From Desulfobacterales bacterium HSG17 (GTDB lineage Bacteria; Desulfobacterota; Desulfobacteria; Desulfobacterales; Desulfococcaceae), in the NCBI GenBank assembly GCA_030377945.1, contig JAUCGD010000021.1, positions 1-29,620 of the forward strand: a stretch of 29,620 bases of DNA. Reading direction: 5' to 3'. Position 1 is the stretch's first letter; each line of letters opens with the position of its first letter. Position numbers and translations under genes: made by a program. Under the pieces are notes generated by a model. It did no database searches. It worked only from the letters and a program-made list of their open reading frames with translations, and was not told the DNA's origin. Below are positions 7,992 through 16,172 of the stretch, piece by piece.

Positions 7992-9380
7992 TTGATTAAT
8001 AAATATGATATTGCTGTAATAGGAGCTGGCCCAGCAGGAGAAAAGGCCGCCATTGAAGCATCAGGCCTAGGTGCAAAAACTGTTATCATTGAAAAAGGCA
8101 GCAAACCCGGAGGTGCTGGTTTAATTACAGGAACAATCCCGAGCAAATCATTACGGGAAACTGTAAAATATGTTGAATCACTGTCTCAAAGCAGCATCAC
8201 TGGAATAGATATCTGCCGTGATCAAAAGATGACCGTCCAGGAATTGATGCATCGAAAAAAAAGAGTAATTAAACACAGGACCAGCGATATCCTGGCCACC
8301 TATAAGAAAAATGATATTGATTTTATTACTGGTATGGCAAAATTTATCTCTTCAAACCAGCTGTCTATAAATCCAGGGACAAAAACAAACGAATTTATCA
8401 TTCAAGCCAAAAAGATCATTATTGCTGTTGGAGCTAAACCCTATCATCCTGATTCTTTGAACTTTGATGCAAAATACATTCTGGATTCAGACACTATTTT
8501 AAATCTTAAAGATATTCCTGAATCTATGGTTGTAATAGGTGGAGGAGTTATTGGAAGTGAGTATGCCACTATTTTTGCTAAAATGGGAACAAAAGTCATA
8601 CTTATCGATTCCAACAGGATGCTGCTAAATTTTATTGACCATGATATCTCCAATGCACTGGCCGATGAAATGCAAAGAGATGGAGTAAAACTGAGACTTG
8701 GCATTGGTTACAAAAAAGCAAAAGTTTTGAATAATCGTGTTGTAACAACCTTGATAAATGGAGAGATCATAGAGACTTCTGCCCTTTTGTGTGCCAGCGG
8801 AAGAGAAGGGATGACTGATAATCTAAACCTTAAAGTGTGCGGGCTGGAAACCGACCCAAGAAATCAGCTTAAAGTCAATTCCAATTATCAAACTTCTGTT
8901 CATGATATATATGCTGTGGGAGATGTAATTGGATTTCCTTCTCTTGTTTCAGTAAGTAATGAAGAAGGGCGTATGGCAGCGCAGCATGCAGTCAGTAACA
9001 GAGAAGTCTCCAGAATCAAAACTAACATACCTTATGGAATTTATACCATTCCGGAAATTTCCATGATTGGAATGAACCAGGAGCAGATAAAAAATGAGAA
9101 TATTCCCTATATTGTCGGGATCTGCCAGTTCAAAGATTTAGCACGAAGCCTGATTATTGGCAGTGAAAAAGGGATGCTCAAACTTTTGTTTCATAAAAAC
9201 ACCCATAAATTGCTTGGAGTCCATATTTTCGGACAGTCAGCAGCAGAACTGATTCATATAGGACAAAGTGTTATTGCTTTTAATGGCGGCGCAGACTACT
9301 TTCTTGAAACTGTTTTTAATTTTCCTACCCTCAGCGCTGCTTATAAAGTCGCGACACACAATGCACTTGAAAAAAAATAA
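7992..9380 (+). CDS. sthA: SthA-like soluble pyridine nucleotide transhydrogenase, lacking redox cysteines
   Basis: This flavoprotein of about 462 residues resembles Si-specific NAD(P)+ transhydrogenase. It shows an FAD motif ([15 protein letters not shown]), an NAD site ([13 protein letters not shown]), a second FAD site ([12 protein letters not shown]) and a C-terminal dimerisation domain ending [13 protein letters not shown]. Where disulfide reductases have C-x4-C, it reads [13 protein letters not shown], with both Cys gone. SthA also has GTIPSK but keeps the first Cys, so this is a more extreme variant. It probably moves hydride between NADH and NADP or reduces another acceptor. TTG 7992 is 10 bases after AAGG at 7978-7981; TTG 7983 is too close to it. 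The ArsS cluster upstream suggests a reductant-supply role, which is inference. Confidence 0.82.
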   Translation: MINKYDIAVIGAGPAGEKAAIEASGLGAKTVIIEKGSKPGGAGLITGTIPSKSLRETVKYVESLSQSSITGIDICRDQKMTVQELMHRKKRVIKHRTSDILATYKKNDIDFITGMAKFISSNQLSINPGTKTNEFIIQAKKIIIAVGAKPYHPDSLNFDAKYILDSDTILNLKDIPESMVVIGGGVIGSEYATIFAKMGTKVILIDSNRMLLNFIDHDISNALADEMQRDGVKLRLGIGYKKAKVLNNRVVTTLINGEIIETSALLCASGREGMTDNLNLKVCGLETDPRNQLKVNSNYQTSVHDIYAVGDVIGFPSLVSVSNEEGRMAAQHAVSNREVSRIKTNIPYGIYTIPEISMIGMNQEQIKNENIPYIVGICQFKDLARSLIIGSEKGMLKLLFHKNTHKLLGVHIFGQSAAELIHIGQSVIAFNGGADYFLETVFNFPTLSAAYKVATHNALEKK

Positions 9381-9450
9381 TTTAATAATAATTTTTATGA
9401 CAACTTACTGTCTAATAAAAATTAAAATATTAAAATGTAAGGAAGTAATA

Positions 9451-11748
9451 TTGCTAAAGAACATTGGTTTCAAAAAAATAACTCTCCCTGTTTTTACCAT
9501 TGGGATATTGTATATGTTAATAACGTTGCCGGGAAGCATTGCAGCTGGCCAGGCACTCACTGGAATCAAAGGAGCAGATATGGAACTCAACAGCAAATTT
9601 CAAGCCGCAAGAAAAGAGAAAGGAACTTCTTATAAACCAAGGACAAAACATCTTGATAAAGATGGATGGGCACAATACACCAACCGTCTTTTTTTAGAAT
9701 CCAGCCCATACCTTTTACAGCATGCCCACAATCCGGTCAATTGGTATCCCTGGGGTGATGAAGCCTTTGAAACTGCCAGAAAAAAAGGTCTGCCAATACT
9801 GCTGTCTGTTGGATACTCCACGTGCCACTGGTGCCATGTCATGGAGGAGGAGTCCTTTGAAGATATTGAAATTGCAACCTATATAAATGAAAACTATATT
9901 GCAATAAAGGTTGACCGTGAAGAGCGCCCTGATGTGGATGCCATCTATATGAGTGCTGTCCAGGCAATAACCGGGCGGGGCGGCTGGCCCATGACAGTCT
10001 GGCTGACACCGGATAGAAAACCTTTTTATGGAGGAACCTATTTCCCGCCAAGGGATGGTGAATGGGGAGTATCCATGGGATTTCTTACAATACTGAATAA
10101 AGTAAAAGAGTACTATGATCAAAACCCAGAACAGGTTCAACAGGCTGGCGTTGACATCACAAACGCCATTCAAAAAAGTCTTTCACCTGCAAAGAGTGGT
10201 AAAGTACCATCTCAAAAGGTTTTTAAAAACAGTATACAGCACTATAAAAACAGCTATGACTCAATCAACGGCGGACTAACTGGTGCTCCCAAGTTTCCGG
10301 GAACAATGCCCATTTCTCTTTTGTTCAGGTTTTACCATAAAACCGGTGACAAGGCTGCCCTTGAGATTGCAGAACAAACTTTAATCAAAATGGCACAGGG
10401 AGGTATTTATGATCAGGTGGGAGGAGGTTTTCACAGATACTCAACTGATGAGAAATGGCTGGTGCCCCACTTTGAAAAGATGCTTTATGACAATGCACTT
10501 TTAACAGTGGCATACCTTGATGGATTTCAAATCACAGGCAACACACTATTTAAACAGGTTGTGGATGAAACTCTTTTGTATATCCAGAGAGATATGACTG
10601 CACCCAATGACGGATTTTTTTCTGCGACTGATGCTGACAGTAAAACCCCTGAAGGAGAAAACCATGAAGGCTACTATTTTACATGGACACCCACAGAGCT
10701 GAAGGCTGTACTTGGAAAAAAAGATGCCAGTGTTGTGGCACACTATTTTGGTGTAACAGAGTCAGGCAATTTTGAAGGAAGAAATATTTTAAACATCACA
10801 AAATCTGCAAAGATTGCTGCAAAAAAACTTGCCATGCCTCAACACTCCTTTGATAATATTATTGCAGTTTCCAAATCAAAACTCTACAAACAAAGAAACA
10901 CAAGGCCTGAACTTTTAAGGGATGAAAAAATACTTACTGCATGGAATGGTTTGATGATCTCGGCATTTGCACAGGCTGGATTGCTGCTTAAAAATCAGGG
11001 CTATATTAACAGTGCAAAAAATGCTGCCGGTTTTATTATAGAAAATTTATATAAGAAAAATGAGCTATTCAGATCTTATAAAGACGGCAGGGCCAGGCAT
11101 AAGGCTTATCTTGATGATTACGCATTTTTTATAGCAGCCCTTTTAGATCTGTTTGAAGCTGATCCTGACCCATTATGGTTTAAAACTGCTCTTAAACTTG
11201 ATAAAACTCTATCTGATCTTTATGAAGATAAAAATGAGGGTGGATTTTTCATGACTGCAAACAACCATGAAGATCTGATTGCAAGGGAAAAACCCGGAAT
11301 TGATGGTGCCCTTCCCTCTGGCAATGCCATTGCTGCAATGAACCTGTTCAGGCTTGCTGTATTTACCGGCAATAAAGAATACAAAAAACGTGGTGACAAG
11401 ACACTTGCTGCCTTTTCATCATTATTTGAATCCAACCCTTCAATCGTGTCCAACATGATAACAGCCTTTGATTTTTCACTGGCATCTCATAAAAAGATTG
11501 TTATTGTTGCCCCGGAAAATAATACCGGGGAAAACGAATTGTTTTTAAAAGAGTTCAGAAATATGTATATTCCTGATAGGATATTGATCCAGGTTGAGCA
11601 GGGAGAACATGCAGAACAACTTTCCAGGCTTATTCCCCTCATCAAAGAAAAAACTGCCATTAACAATAATAATACTGCCTATGTTTGTGAAAAAGGAATC
11701 TGTTATTTGCCCTCATTCACAGCTAAAAACTTTTTAAAACAGTTTTAA
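9451..11748 (+). CDS. YyaL/DUF255 thioredoxin-fold protein with predicted signal peptide
   Basis: This 765-residue protein belongs to the YyaL/SPATA20 family. An N-terminal thioredoxin-fold DUF255 domain ([18 protein letters not shown], then STC125HWC128[30 protein letters not shown]) precedes a long six-hairpin, glycosidase-like helical domain ([43 protein letters not shown]). TTG 9451 has AAGGA 7 bases upstream and opens a hydrophobic leader ending near SIAAGQA, a plausible signal peptide. The longer reading from ATG 9268 overlaps sthA and adds unlike residues. Most family members are thought cytoplasmic, so export would be unusual. The reaction of the family is not known to me. Confidence 0.9.
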   Translation: MLKNIGFKKITLPVFTIGILYMLITLPGSIAAGQALTGIKGADMELNSKFQAARKEKGTSYKPRTKHLDKDGWAQYTNRLFLESSPYLLQHAHNPVNWYPWGDEAFETARKKGLPILLSVGYSTCHWCHVMEEESFEDIEIATYINENYIAIKVDREERPDVDAIYMSAVQAITGRGGWPMTVWLTPDRKPFYGGTYFPPRDGEWGVSMGFLTILNKVKEYYDQNPEQVQQAGVDITNAIQKSLSPAKSGKVPSQKVFKNSIQHYKNSYDSINGGLTGAPKFPGTMPISLLFRFYHKTGDKAALEIAEQTLIKMAQGGIYDQVGGGFHRYSTDEKWLVPHFEKMLYDNALLTVAYLDGFQITGNTLFKQVVDETLLYIQRDMTAPNDGFFSATDADSKTPEGENHEGYYFTWTPTELKAVLGKKDASVVAHYFGVTESGNFEGRNILNITKSAKIAAKKLAMPQHSFDNIIAVSKSKLYKQRNTRPELLRDEKILTAWNGLMISAFAQAGLLLKNQGYINSAKNAAGFIIENLYKKNELFRSYKDGRARHKAYLDDYAFFIAALLDLFEADPDPLWFKTALKLDKTLSDLYEDKNEGGFFMTANNHEDLIAREKPGIDGALPSGNAIAAMNLFRLAVFTGNKEYKKRGDKTLAAFSSLFESNPSIVSNMITAFDFSLASHKKIVIVAPENNTGENELFLKEFRNMYIPDRILIQVEQGEHAEQLSRLIPLIKEKTAINNNNTAYVCEKGICYLPSFTAKNFLKQF

Positions 11749-11849
11749 ATGGTTATACAAATTTGTTATGGTGACTATAACCCGTTTCCGGGCTGTTCAC
11801 CTTGCGGACGCTTTGATAGACATTGCAACTGGCTCTATTGCTTTTAGTT

Positions 11850-13355
11850 TTACGTGTCCTTTTTTTCTATCTCCTTACGAAATGGGATACCCAGCTTTCT
11901 CATTCTATAGCGTAGCGTGTCTGGATTTACTTTCAGCACCTCACCCGCACCACCAGGGCCGTGTATCTTACCATTGGTTAGCTTGAGAACGTGTTTGATA
12001 TGGGTTTTTATCAATTCATCAAGTTTAAGGTTTTCACTCTTGGCTGGAGCAGATGTTACGCTAACCGCCTCAACTGTGGAAAGGCCCAAGTCATTGAAAC
12101 GTAACGGGTTATTCCTATGTAGTATAATGGCACGTTCAATAACATTTTCAAGCTCCCGTACATTGCCGGGCCAATCGTAAGCCATCAGAGTGTCGATTGC
12201 ACCGATGGCTAAGGATGGCTCATCGCTTAGTTTGAGTTCCTTTTTTTTGCGCTCGATGAAATGTTGAGTCAAAGCCGGGATATCTTCAATTCTGAGGCGC
12301 AATGGCGGGATTAATAATGGAAATACATTCAACCTGAACCATAAATCCTCGCGAAACATCTTGTTTTTGACCATCTCTTCCAGGTTTCGATTGGTGGCAG
12401 CAATAATTCGTATATCCAAAGGAATTATTTTTGTGCCACCAACACGTTCGATTTCCATGTTCTGCAGCACCCTCAAAAGTCTGACCTGGGCAGGGAGCGG
12501 CAGCTCACCGATTTCATCAAGGAAAATAGTCCCTTTGTCAGCTCGTTCGAATCGCCCCTGTTTCTGTGAAATTGCACCGGTGAATGCCCCTTTTTCATGC
12601 CCGAAAAGCTCGCTGTCGATCAATTCATCAGGTATGGCCCCGCAATTTACAGTGATAAATGATTCTTTTTGACGTGATGAAGCATAATGAATGTAATTGG
12701 CAATAATATCTTTGCCAACACCTGTTTCTCCCAAGAGTAAAACCGGGCTCTCCACAGAAGATGCCATAGTCGCCTTTTCCATTATATCTTTTAACCCAAA
12801 CTCGGCACCAATTATTTTATCCCCGGATAAACGATACAGTTCTCTTTTCAGAAATCGATTCTCTTCTGTCTTTCTTTTTGCATCTTCAAGCATCTTTTTA
12901 GTGTTGATGCGATAGCTAATATCCTGGGTTATACCAATTAAACGGACCACATCTCCCTTGTTGTTATGGATTATTTTGGCTTTATTCCTTATCCATTTGA
13001 CTTTCCTGTTTACCAGAATCCGATGTTCAATATCATATGACTTCCCACTGAGAGTCTCCTGCCAGCTATTCATTATAGCGACTCTGTCATTGGGATGTAC
13101 CATCTCCATAACCAGTTCACTGGTTATCTTCGTACCTTCCGGTACTCCAAAAGTTTTATAATTTTGTGGTGTCCAGAAAATGGTTTCAGTTTTCACATCG
13201 TATTCCCATGTGCTCAGCTTTGCGATCTCTTGTGCCTGATCGAGATAATACTTTTCTATATCAAAATCCTGTCGGGATTCTTTCTGCCTGTTCAGTTGAA
13301 ACTCAAGCCGGGTTAATTTTTTCTGCAATTCCTCATATGTGGGCTTTTTATCCAT
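11850..13355 (-). CDS. PAS-containing sigma-54-dependent transcriptional activator
   Basis: This 501-residue regulator activates RNA polymerase holding sigma-54. Residues 1-30 look coiled-coil, about 38-150 form a PAS sensor domain (STWEYDVKTETIFW, GITQDIS), and about 180-410 form the AAA+ domain. That domain has Walker A GETGVGKD, the sigma-54 contact loop GAFTGA, Walker B GTIFLDEIGEL and an arginine-finger region. A Fis-type helix-turn-helix ends the protein (VNPDTLRYRMRKLGI). There is no receiver domain, so the PAS domain probably senses a ligand or redox state directly. ATG 13355 has GGAGG upstream; TTG 13358 is less likely. It diverges from a sigma-54-type operon, its likely target. Confidence 0.95.
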   Translation of the reverse strand: MDKKPTYEELQKKLTRLEFQLNRQKESRQDFDIEKYYLDQAQEIAKLSTWEYDVKTETIFWTPQNYKTFGVPEGTKITSELVMEMVHPNDRVAIMNSWQETLSGKSYDIEHRILVNRKVKWIRNKAKIIHNNKGDVVRLIGITQDISYRINTKKMLEDAKRKTEENRFLKRELYRLSGDKIIGAEFGLKDIMEKATMASSVESPVLLLGETGVGKDIIANYIHYASSRQKESFITVNCGAIPDELIDSELFGHEKGAFTGAISQKQGRFERADKGTIFLDEIGELPLPAQVRLLRVLQNMEIERVGGTKIIPLDIRIIAATNRNLEEMVKNKMFREDLWFRLNVFPLLIPPLRLRIEDIPALTQHFIERKKKELKLSDEPSLAIGAIDTLMAYDWPGNVRELENVIERAIILHRNNPLRFNDLGLSTVEAVSVTSAPAKSENLKLDELIKTHIKHVLKLTNGKIHGPGGAGEVLKVNPDTLRYRMRKLGIPFRKEIEKKDT

Positions 13356-13399
13356 CAAACATCCTCCATGAGCTTTTTATTGCCTTCTCTATAATAAAA

Positions 13400-13445
13400 T
13401 TGTTGTATTCAACAAATATTTAAAACAAATTGTTGTATTTCACAA
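13400..13445. promoter_or_regulatory. Two 16-bp inverted repeats 30 bp apart: likely enhancer sites for the activator
   Basis: TTGTTGTATTCAACAA (13400-13415) is a perfect 6-base-arm palindrome. TTGTTGTATTTCACAA (13430-13445) is a near copy whose right arm has one change. Their starts differ by exactly 30 bases, about three helical turns, so both face the same side of the DNA. They lie about 75-120 bases upstream of the -24/-12 promoter and 45 bases upstream of the activator's own start, as expected for sigma-54 enhancers that may also control the activator. The sites are seen; the binding protein is inferred. Confidence 0.75.
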
Positions 13446-13517
13446 GGATAATTTGAAATAACCACAAAAAAAATTTCACAGTTCTTCAAAGTCATTGAAA
13501 TTAAACAAGATTTAATA

Positions 13518-13533
13518 TTGGCCCGTTCTTTGC
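13518..13533 (+). promoter_or_regulatory. Sigma-54 (-24/-12) promoter
   Basis: TTGGCCCGTTCTTTGC matches the consensus TTGGCACG-N4-TTGC at all but one base. The invariant GG (13520-13521) and GC (13532-13533) are separated by the required 10 bases. Transcription should start near 13545, giving a leader of about 50 bases to the first gene. The adjacent sigma-54 activator gene strengthens the call. Confidence 0.88.
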
Positions 13534-13599
13534 TTTTGTAATGAGTTAAATAAGTGATGGAGAGATATTCCAGTAAAAGTAATACAAAAGGAATCAATG

Positions 13600-13800
13600 A
13601 TGAACGACTACATTTTAAAAATTATGATGCGAGAGCGGCATGAGCAGATTATGGAAGACTTTAGAGGTATCAGGCCACTACAACAGGGATGGCTTCGCAT
13701 GCCATACTGGATGAAGCATTTACTGAGTTTGTTTTTACCGACAGGAAGAAAACAGGGTTCAAACCAGCCACCGAGTCCGGAGGAAAGGAGCAGCACATGA
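13600..13800 (+). CDS. Small protein of unknown function, first gene of the sigma-54 operon
   Basis: This protein of about 66 residues resembles nothing I can name. It is basic and has an amphipathic N-terminal helix (ILKIMMRERHEQIMEDFRG), a Trp-rich central stretch (QQGWLRMPYWMKHLLSLFLP) that could lie on a membrane, and a polar Ser/Pro/Glu tail. AAAGGA at 13587-13592 favours ATG 13600 over ATG 13597. Its TGA overlaps the next gene's ATG (ATGA), which ties their translation together and is the best sign that it is real. It is the first gene downstream of the -24/-12 promoter. Confidence 0.7.
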   Translation: MNDYILKIMMRERHEQIMEDFRGIRPLQQGWLRMPYWMKHLLSLFLPTGRKQGSNQPPSPEERSST

Positions 13801-14078
13801 AATGGGCAGAGGTGATCATGTTGCGCTCGGCCGGCAGCAAAACAAAAATTCTGAATGCAGCCCTTAAAAATTTAATGAACGAGATGTTAACAGAAGCTGA
13901 ACTCCATGCCATTCGAGTATTCCATCATGAAAAACTGGACACTGATATTTGCATTGTTTTGTTTCACAACCATAAAAAAGTAAAGGCTGGTGGAAGCATC
14001 TTAGGGCTGCACCTTGTGGCTGCATTGGAAGAGGTCGGCCTGGTCAACCATACGATATGGCACGAAATCCACCGATAA
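13797..14078 (+). CDS. 93-residue protein of unknown function in the sigma-54 operon
   Basis: I do not recognise this 93-residue protein. It begins with a beta-like stretch (MKWAEVIMLRSAG), followed by a helix (ILNAALKNLMNEM), a segment rich in His and Val (AIRVFHHEKLDTDICIVLFHN) and a C-terminal helix (LGLHLVAALEEVGLVNHTIWHEI). The order suggests a small alpha/beta fold, possibly a ferredoxin-like dimeric barrel; this is a guess from pattern only. GGAAAGGAG at 13782-13790 supports ATG 13797, which overlaps the upstream stop by four bases. A longer reading from 13689 runs through the first gene in another frame and is not favoured. Confidence 0.75.
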   Translation: MKWAEVIMLRSAGSKTKILNAALKNLMNEMLTEAELHAIRVFHHEKLDTDICIVLFHNHKKVKAGGSILGLHLVAALEEVGLVNHTIWHEIHR

Positions 14079-14106
14079 TGGGAACGTGTTTGAATATGAA
14101 TTTGCT

Positions 14107-14133
14107 ATACCAGATATACCAGATATACCAGAT
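14107..14133. repeat. Three tandem copies of a 9-bp unit
   Basis: ATACCAGAT occurs three times in a row in the short gap before the DUF169-like gene. It lies just ahead of that gene's ribosome site and could shape the leader or be slipped-strand noise. Confidence 0.9.
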
Positions 14134-14159
14134 AAAAAATTAAAACAAAAGGAGACACC

Positions 14160-14903
14160 ATGAAACCAGATCCCACAAACCTGCTCAATATTTTAGAAAT
14201 TTCAAACCCTCTTATAGGTTTTTATGACACCCCTGAAAAGAGTATGTTTGAGCCGTTTACTATGGCAAAACAATGTGTTTTTTCTTGTTATCAGGATTGG
14301 ATACAAGGCAAAAGCATATGTCTGTCCGAACAAAATGTAGTGGACATTGAATGCCCGGGAGCCGGATATTGGAACTGTAATGTAGCATCAGTGCCAAGTG
14401 AACATGTTGCGCACTTTCTTGCAGTGGAAGAGGGGCTCAAGGCATCACACAACTTGATGTGTCAATGGCTTGAGAATCAGCCACCGTACAAAAAAACATA
14501 TGATTATATTGTGGTCGGGCCGTTTCAAAAGGAGCAATATGAGTATCTTAAAACCATAACCTTCTATGTTGATCCTGATCAGCTCAGCTTGTTGATCACA
14601 GGTGCTGAATACCACAATGCATCAACATCTTGCCATCCAGTAACAGCCACATTTGGAACAGGGTGTGGGCAACTTGCCGCCATATTTAATGATTTTAATA
14701 CACCTCAGGCAGTTATTGGTGGTACAGATATCGCCATGAGACCTTATTTACCTCGCAATATTCTTGCCTTTACAGTTACAAAGCCCATGTTCGAAAAACT
14801 TTGCCGGCTGGATGAAACAAGCTTTCTTCATAAATCATTCTGGAGCAATGTAAAGCAGACAAGACTGGAATCAGTTAAGGTTACACAATCACAGGAGTTA
14901 TAA
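14160..14903 (+). CDS. DUF169-like Cys-rich protein
   Basis: This 247-residue soluble protein resembles the DUF169 (COG2043) family, found mainly in anaerobes and archaea and without a known reaction. Marks are an N-terminal ISNPLIGFYDTP, a Cys-rich run with QCVFSC, SICLSE, DIECPGAGYWNC, and later SCHPVTATFGTGCGQLAAIF with GGTDIAMRPYLP. About seven Cys could hold a metal, cluster or substrate. AAAGGAG lies 7 bases before the ATG. The radical SAM gene starts one base after its stop, so the two proteins are probably made together and may act on one substrate. Confidence in the family is fair; no function can be assigned. Confidence 0.75.
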   Translation: MKPDPTNLLNILEISNPLIGFYDTPEKSMFEPFTMAKQCVFSCYQDWIQGKSICLSEQNVVDIECPGAGYWNCNVASVPSEHVAHFLAVEEGLKASHNLMCQWLENQPPYKKTYDYIVVGPFQKEQYEYLKTITFYVDPDQLSLLITGAEYHNASTSCHPVTATFGTGCGQLAAIFNDFNTPQAVIGGTDIAMRPYLPRNILAFTVTKPMFEKLCRLDETSFLHKSFWSNVKQTRLESVKVTQSQEL

Positions 14904-14904
14904 A

Positions 14905-15702
14905 ATGATGAACATAAAATCGTGTAATACTCGTTCAATACTCACCCCCTGTACCCTGCAGGGCATCAATTACCAGATCGATCCGTATATCGGATGCGAA
15001 CATTACTGCTATTACTGCTATGCACTTAACCAGGCGGAAACTGATTGGCGCAAAGAAATTTTTATTCATGAGGATATTGCCAGCCGCTTAGAATCCGAAC
15101 TGGCAGAACTTGAACCCCAGACGATATACATGGGCTGGCAGACAGATCCGTATCAGCCATGTGAGTCGGAATGTCGGCAAACCCGCCAGGTGCTTGAGTT
15201 GTTGCAGAGAAATGGCTTTTCTGCAAGCATTCTGACAAAATCCGATTTGGTATTGCGGGACATGGATCTTTTACAAAATATGGACTCTGCATCTGTCAGT
15301 TTTTCACTGGCATTCAATGATAATGCAACACGCCGCTTGTTTGAGGCCAATACTATTGACAACGAGAAACGAATTGAAGCTCTTTGCCAATTAAAAGAAG
15401 CAGGGTTAAAAACCGGCGCTTTGCTCTGCCCGGTTATCCCCTATATCACGGATGCCGTTAAATTAATTGACCTGCTGACGCCATGCACGGATGTGATCTG
15501 GATTTACGGCCTGGGCATGAATGACCGTTCAGACAGGAATTGGTTGAATATGGAACCCATTCTAAATCGTGAATTCCCTGATTTACTGGATCAGATTGAG
15601 GCGGCAATATTCTCAAAAGAGCATAGGTATTGGATACGGCTTAGGGATAACCTGGAAAAGCTCAAAAATGACCGACAGTTAAATCTGAATATTAGTTTGT
15701 AG
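14905..15702 (+). CDS. Radical SAM protein related to spore photoproduct lyase (COG1533)
   Basis: This 265-residue radical SAM enzyme carries the cluster motif C31-x3-C35-x2-C38 in YIGCEHYCYYCYA. It is followed by YMGWQTDPYQPCE, the substrate or SAM-contact segment typical of the SplB-like COG1533 group. Later marks are ILTKSDLVLRDMDLL, SVSFSLAFND and KTGALLCPVIPYITD. It is shorter than true spore photoproduct lyase, and the organism shows no sign of sporulation, so DNA photolesion repair is unlikely. GGAG ends 7 bases before ATG 14905, inside the DUF169-like gene's end. Cotranscription with that gene under a sigma-54 promoter suggests conditional modification of a small molecule or protein. 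Confidence 0.85.
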   Translation: MMNIKSCNTRSILTPCTLQGINYQIDPYIGCEHYCYYCYALNQAETDWRKEIFIHEDIASRLESELAELEPQTIYMGWQTDPYQPCESECRQTRQVLELLQRNGFSASILTKSDLVLRDMDLLQNMDSASVSFSLAFNDNATRRLFEANTIDNEKRIEALCQLKEAGLKTGALLCPVIPYITDAVKLIDLLTPCTDVIWIYGLGMNDRSDRNWLNMEPILNREFPDLLDQIEAAIFSKEHRYWIRLRDNLEKLKNDRQLNLNISL

Positions 15703-15821
15703 TGCCTAAGGAGGCTATACTCAACTGAATGTACCCATTCGTTAAAGGCAAATACTAATGTTTTTTTGGCGGTGAGGAAACCTACCTGCGGTTGTTCCTT
15801 TTCTTCATTTAAACTCGATCA

Positions 15822-16133
15822 AAAGCTGAAATTGGAATTGAAATTGAAACCAAACCAGAATACCGTAGACAGGGATTTGCAAGTATTGCATGCGCAAAAC
15901 TTATAGTATATTGTCTTGAGAAGAAACTTGAGCCTGTATTCCAACAGCTAAAAAAATGCACTGGTCGAGCCAGTGATTTTGAAACGCTGTATGGATATAA
16001 ATATTATTTGACTCGATTTGGCAGTCAGGTAATTACCATGAGAATGAAATTAATAGAGATGACAATAATACCTGAATTGACGAAAGTTATGATAAAATTT
16101 CATGATCCTCTTGCCAAAAAAATACGAAAATGA
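15822..16133 (+). pseudogene. N-terminally truncated GNAT acetyltransferase remnant
   Basis: An open frame from just after a stop at 15810 runs to TGA 16131-16133. It begins KAEIGIEIETKPEYRRQGFAS, which matches the acetyl-CoA pyrophosphate loop of GNAT enzymes (R-R-x-G-x-A). It continues IACAKLIVYCLEKKLEPVF and a degraded GYKYYL end. No start codon or N-terminal domain is present upstream, so it appears to be a decayed gene. The rest of the gap, 15703-15821, holds only a weak 5-bp hairpin (GAATG...CATTC) and a T7 run, with nothing coding. Confidence 0.7.
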
Positions 16134-16172
16134 GATTTAAGGAACTGATGGTAAATAAAAAGGTAAAAGAAA

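Noticed and set aside
9268..9450. ATG 9268 as start of the YyaL-like gene
   Set aside because: It overlaps the sthA-like gene by over 110 bases in another frame. TTG 9451 has a proper ribosome site and gives a clean signal peptide.
11751..11782. Inverted repeat GGTTATA...TATAACC between convergent genes as a terminator
   Set aside because: The stem is only 7 AT-rich pairs with an 18-base loop and no T-run follows.
11917..13423. Several + strand open frames opposite the sigma-54 activator
   Set aside because: They are antisense shadows of a well-conserved gene, with no ribosome sites or family motifs.
13689..13796. ATG 13689 as start of the 93-residue protein
   Set aside because: The extension would run out of frame through most of the first small gene. 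ATG 13797 has a strong Shine-Dalgarno and the classic ATGA overlap.
15720..15770. Integron attC site or intrinsic terminator in the gap after the radical SAM gene
   Set aside because: The 5-bp hairpin is short, the T-run is about 18 bases away, and no GTTRRRY/RYYYAAC pair flanks it.
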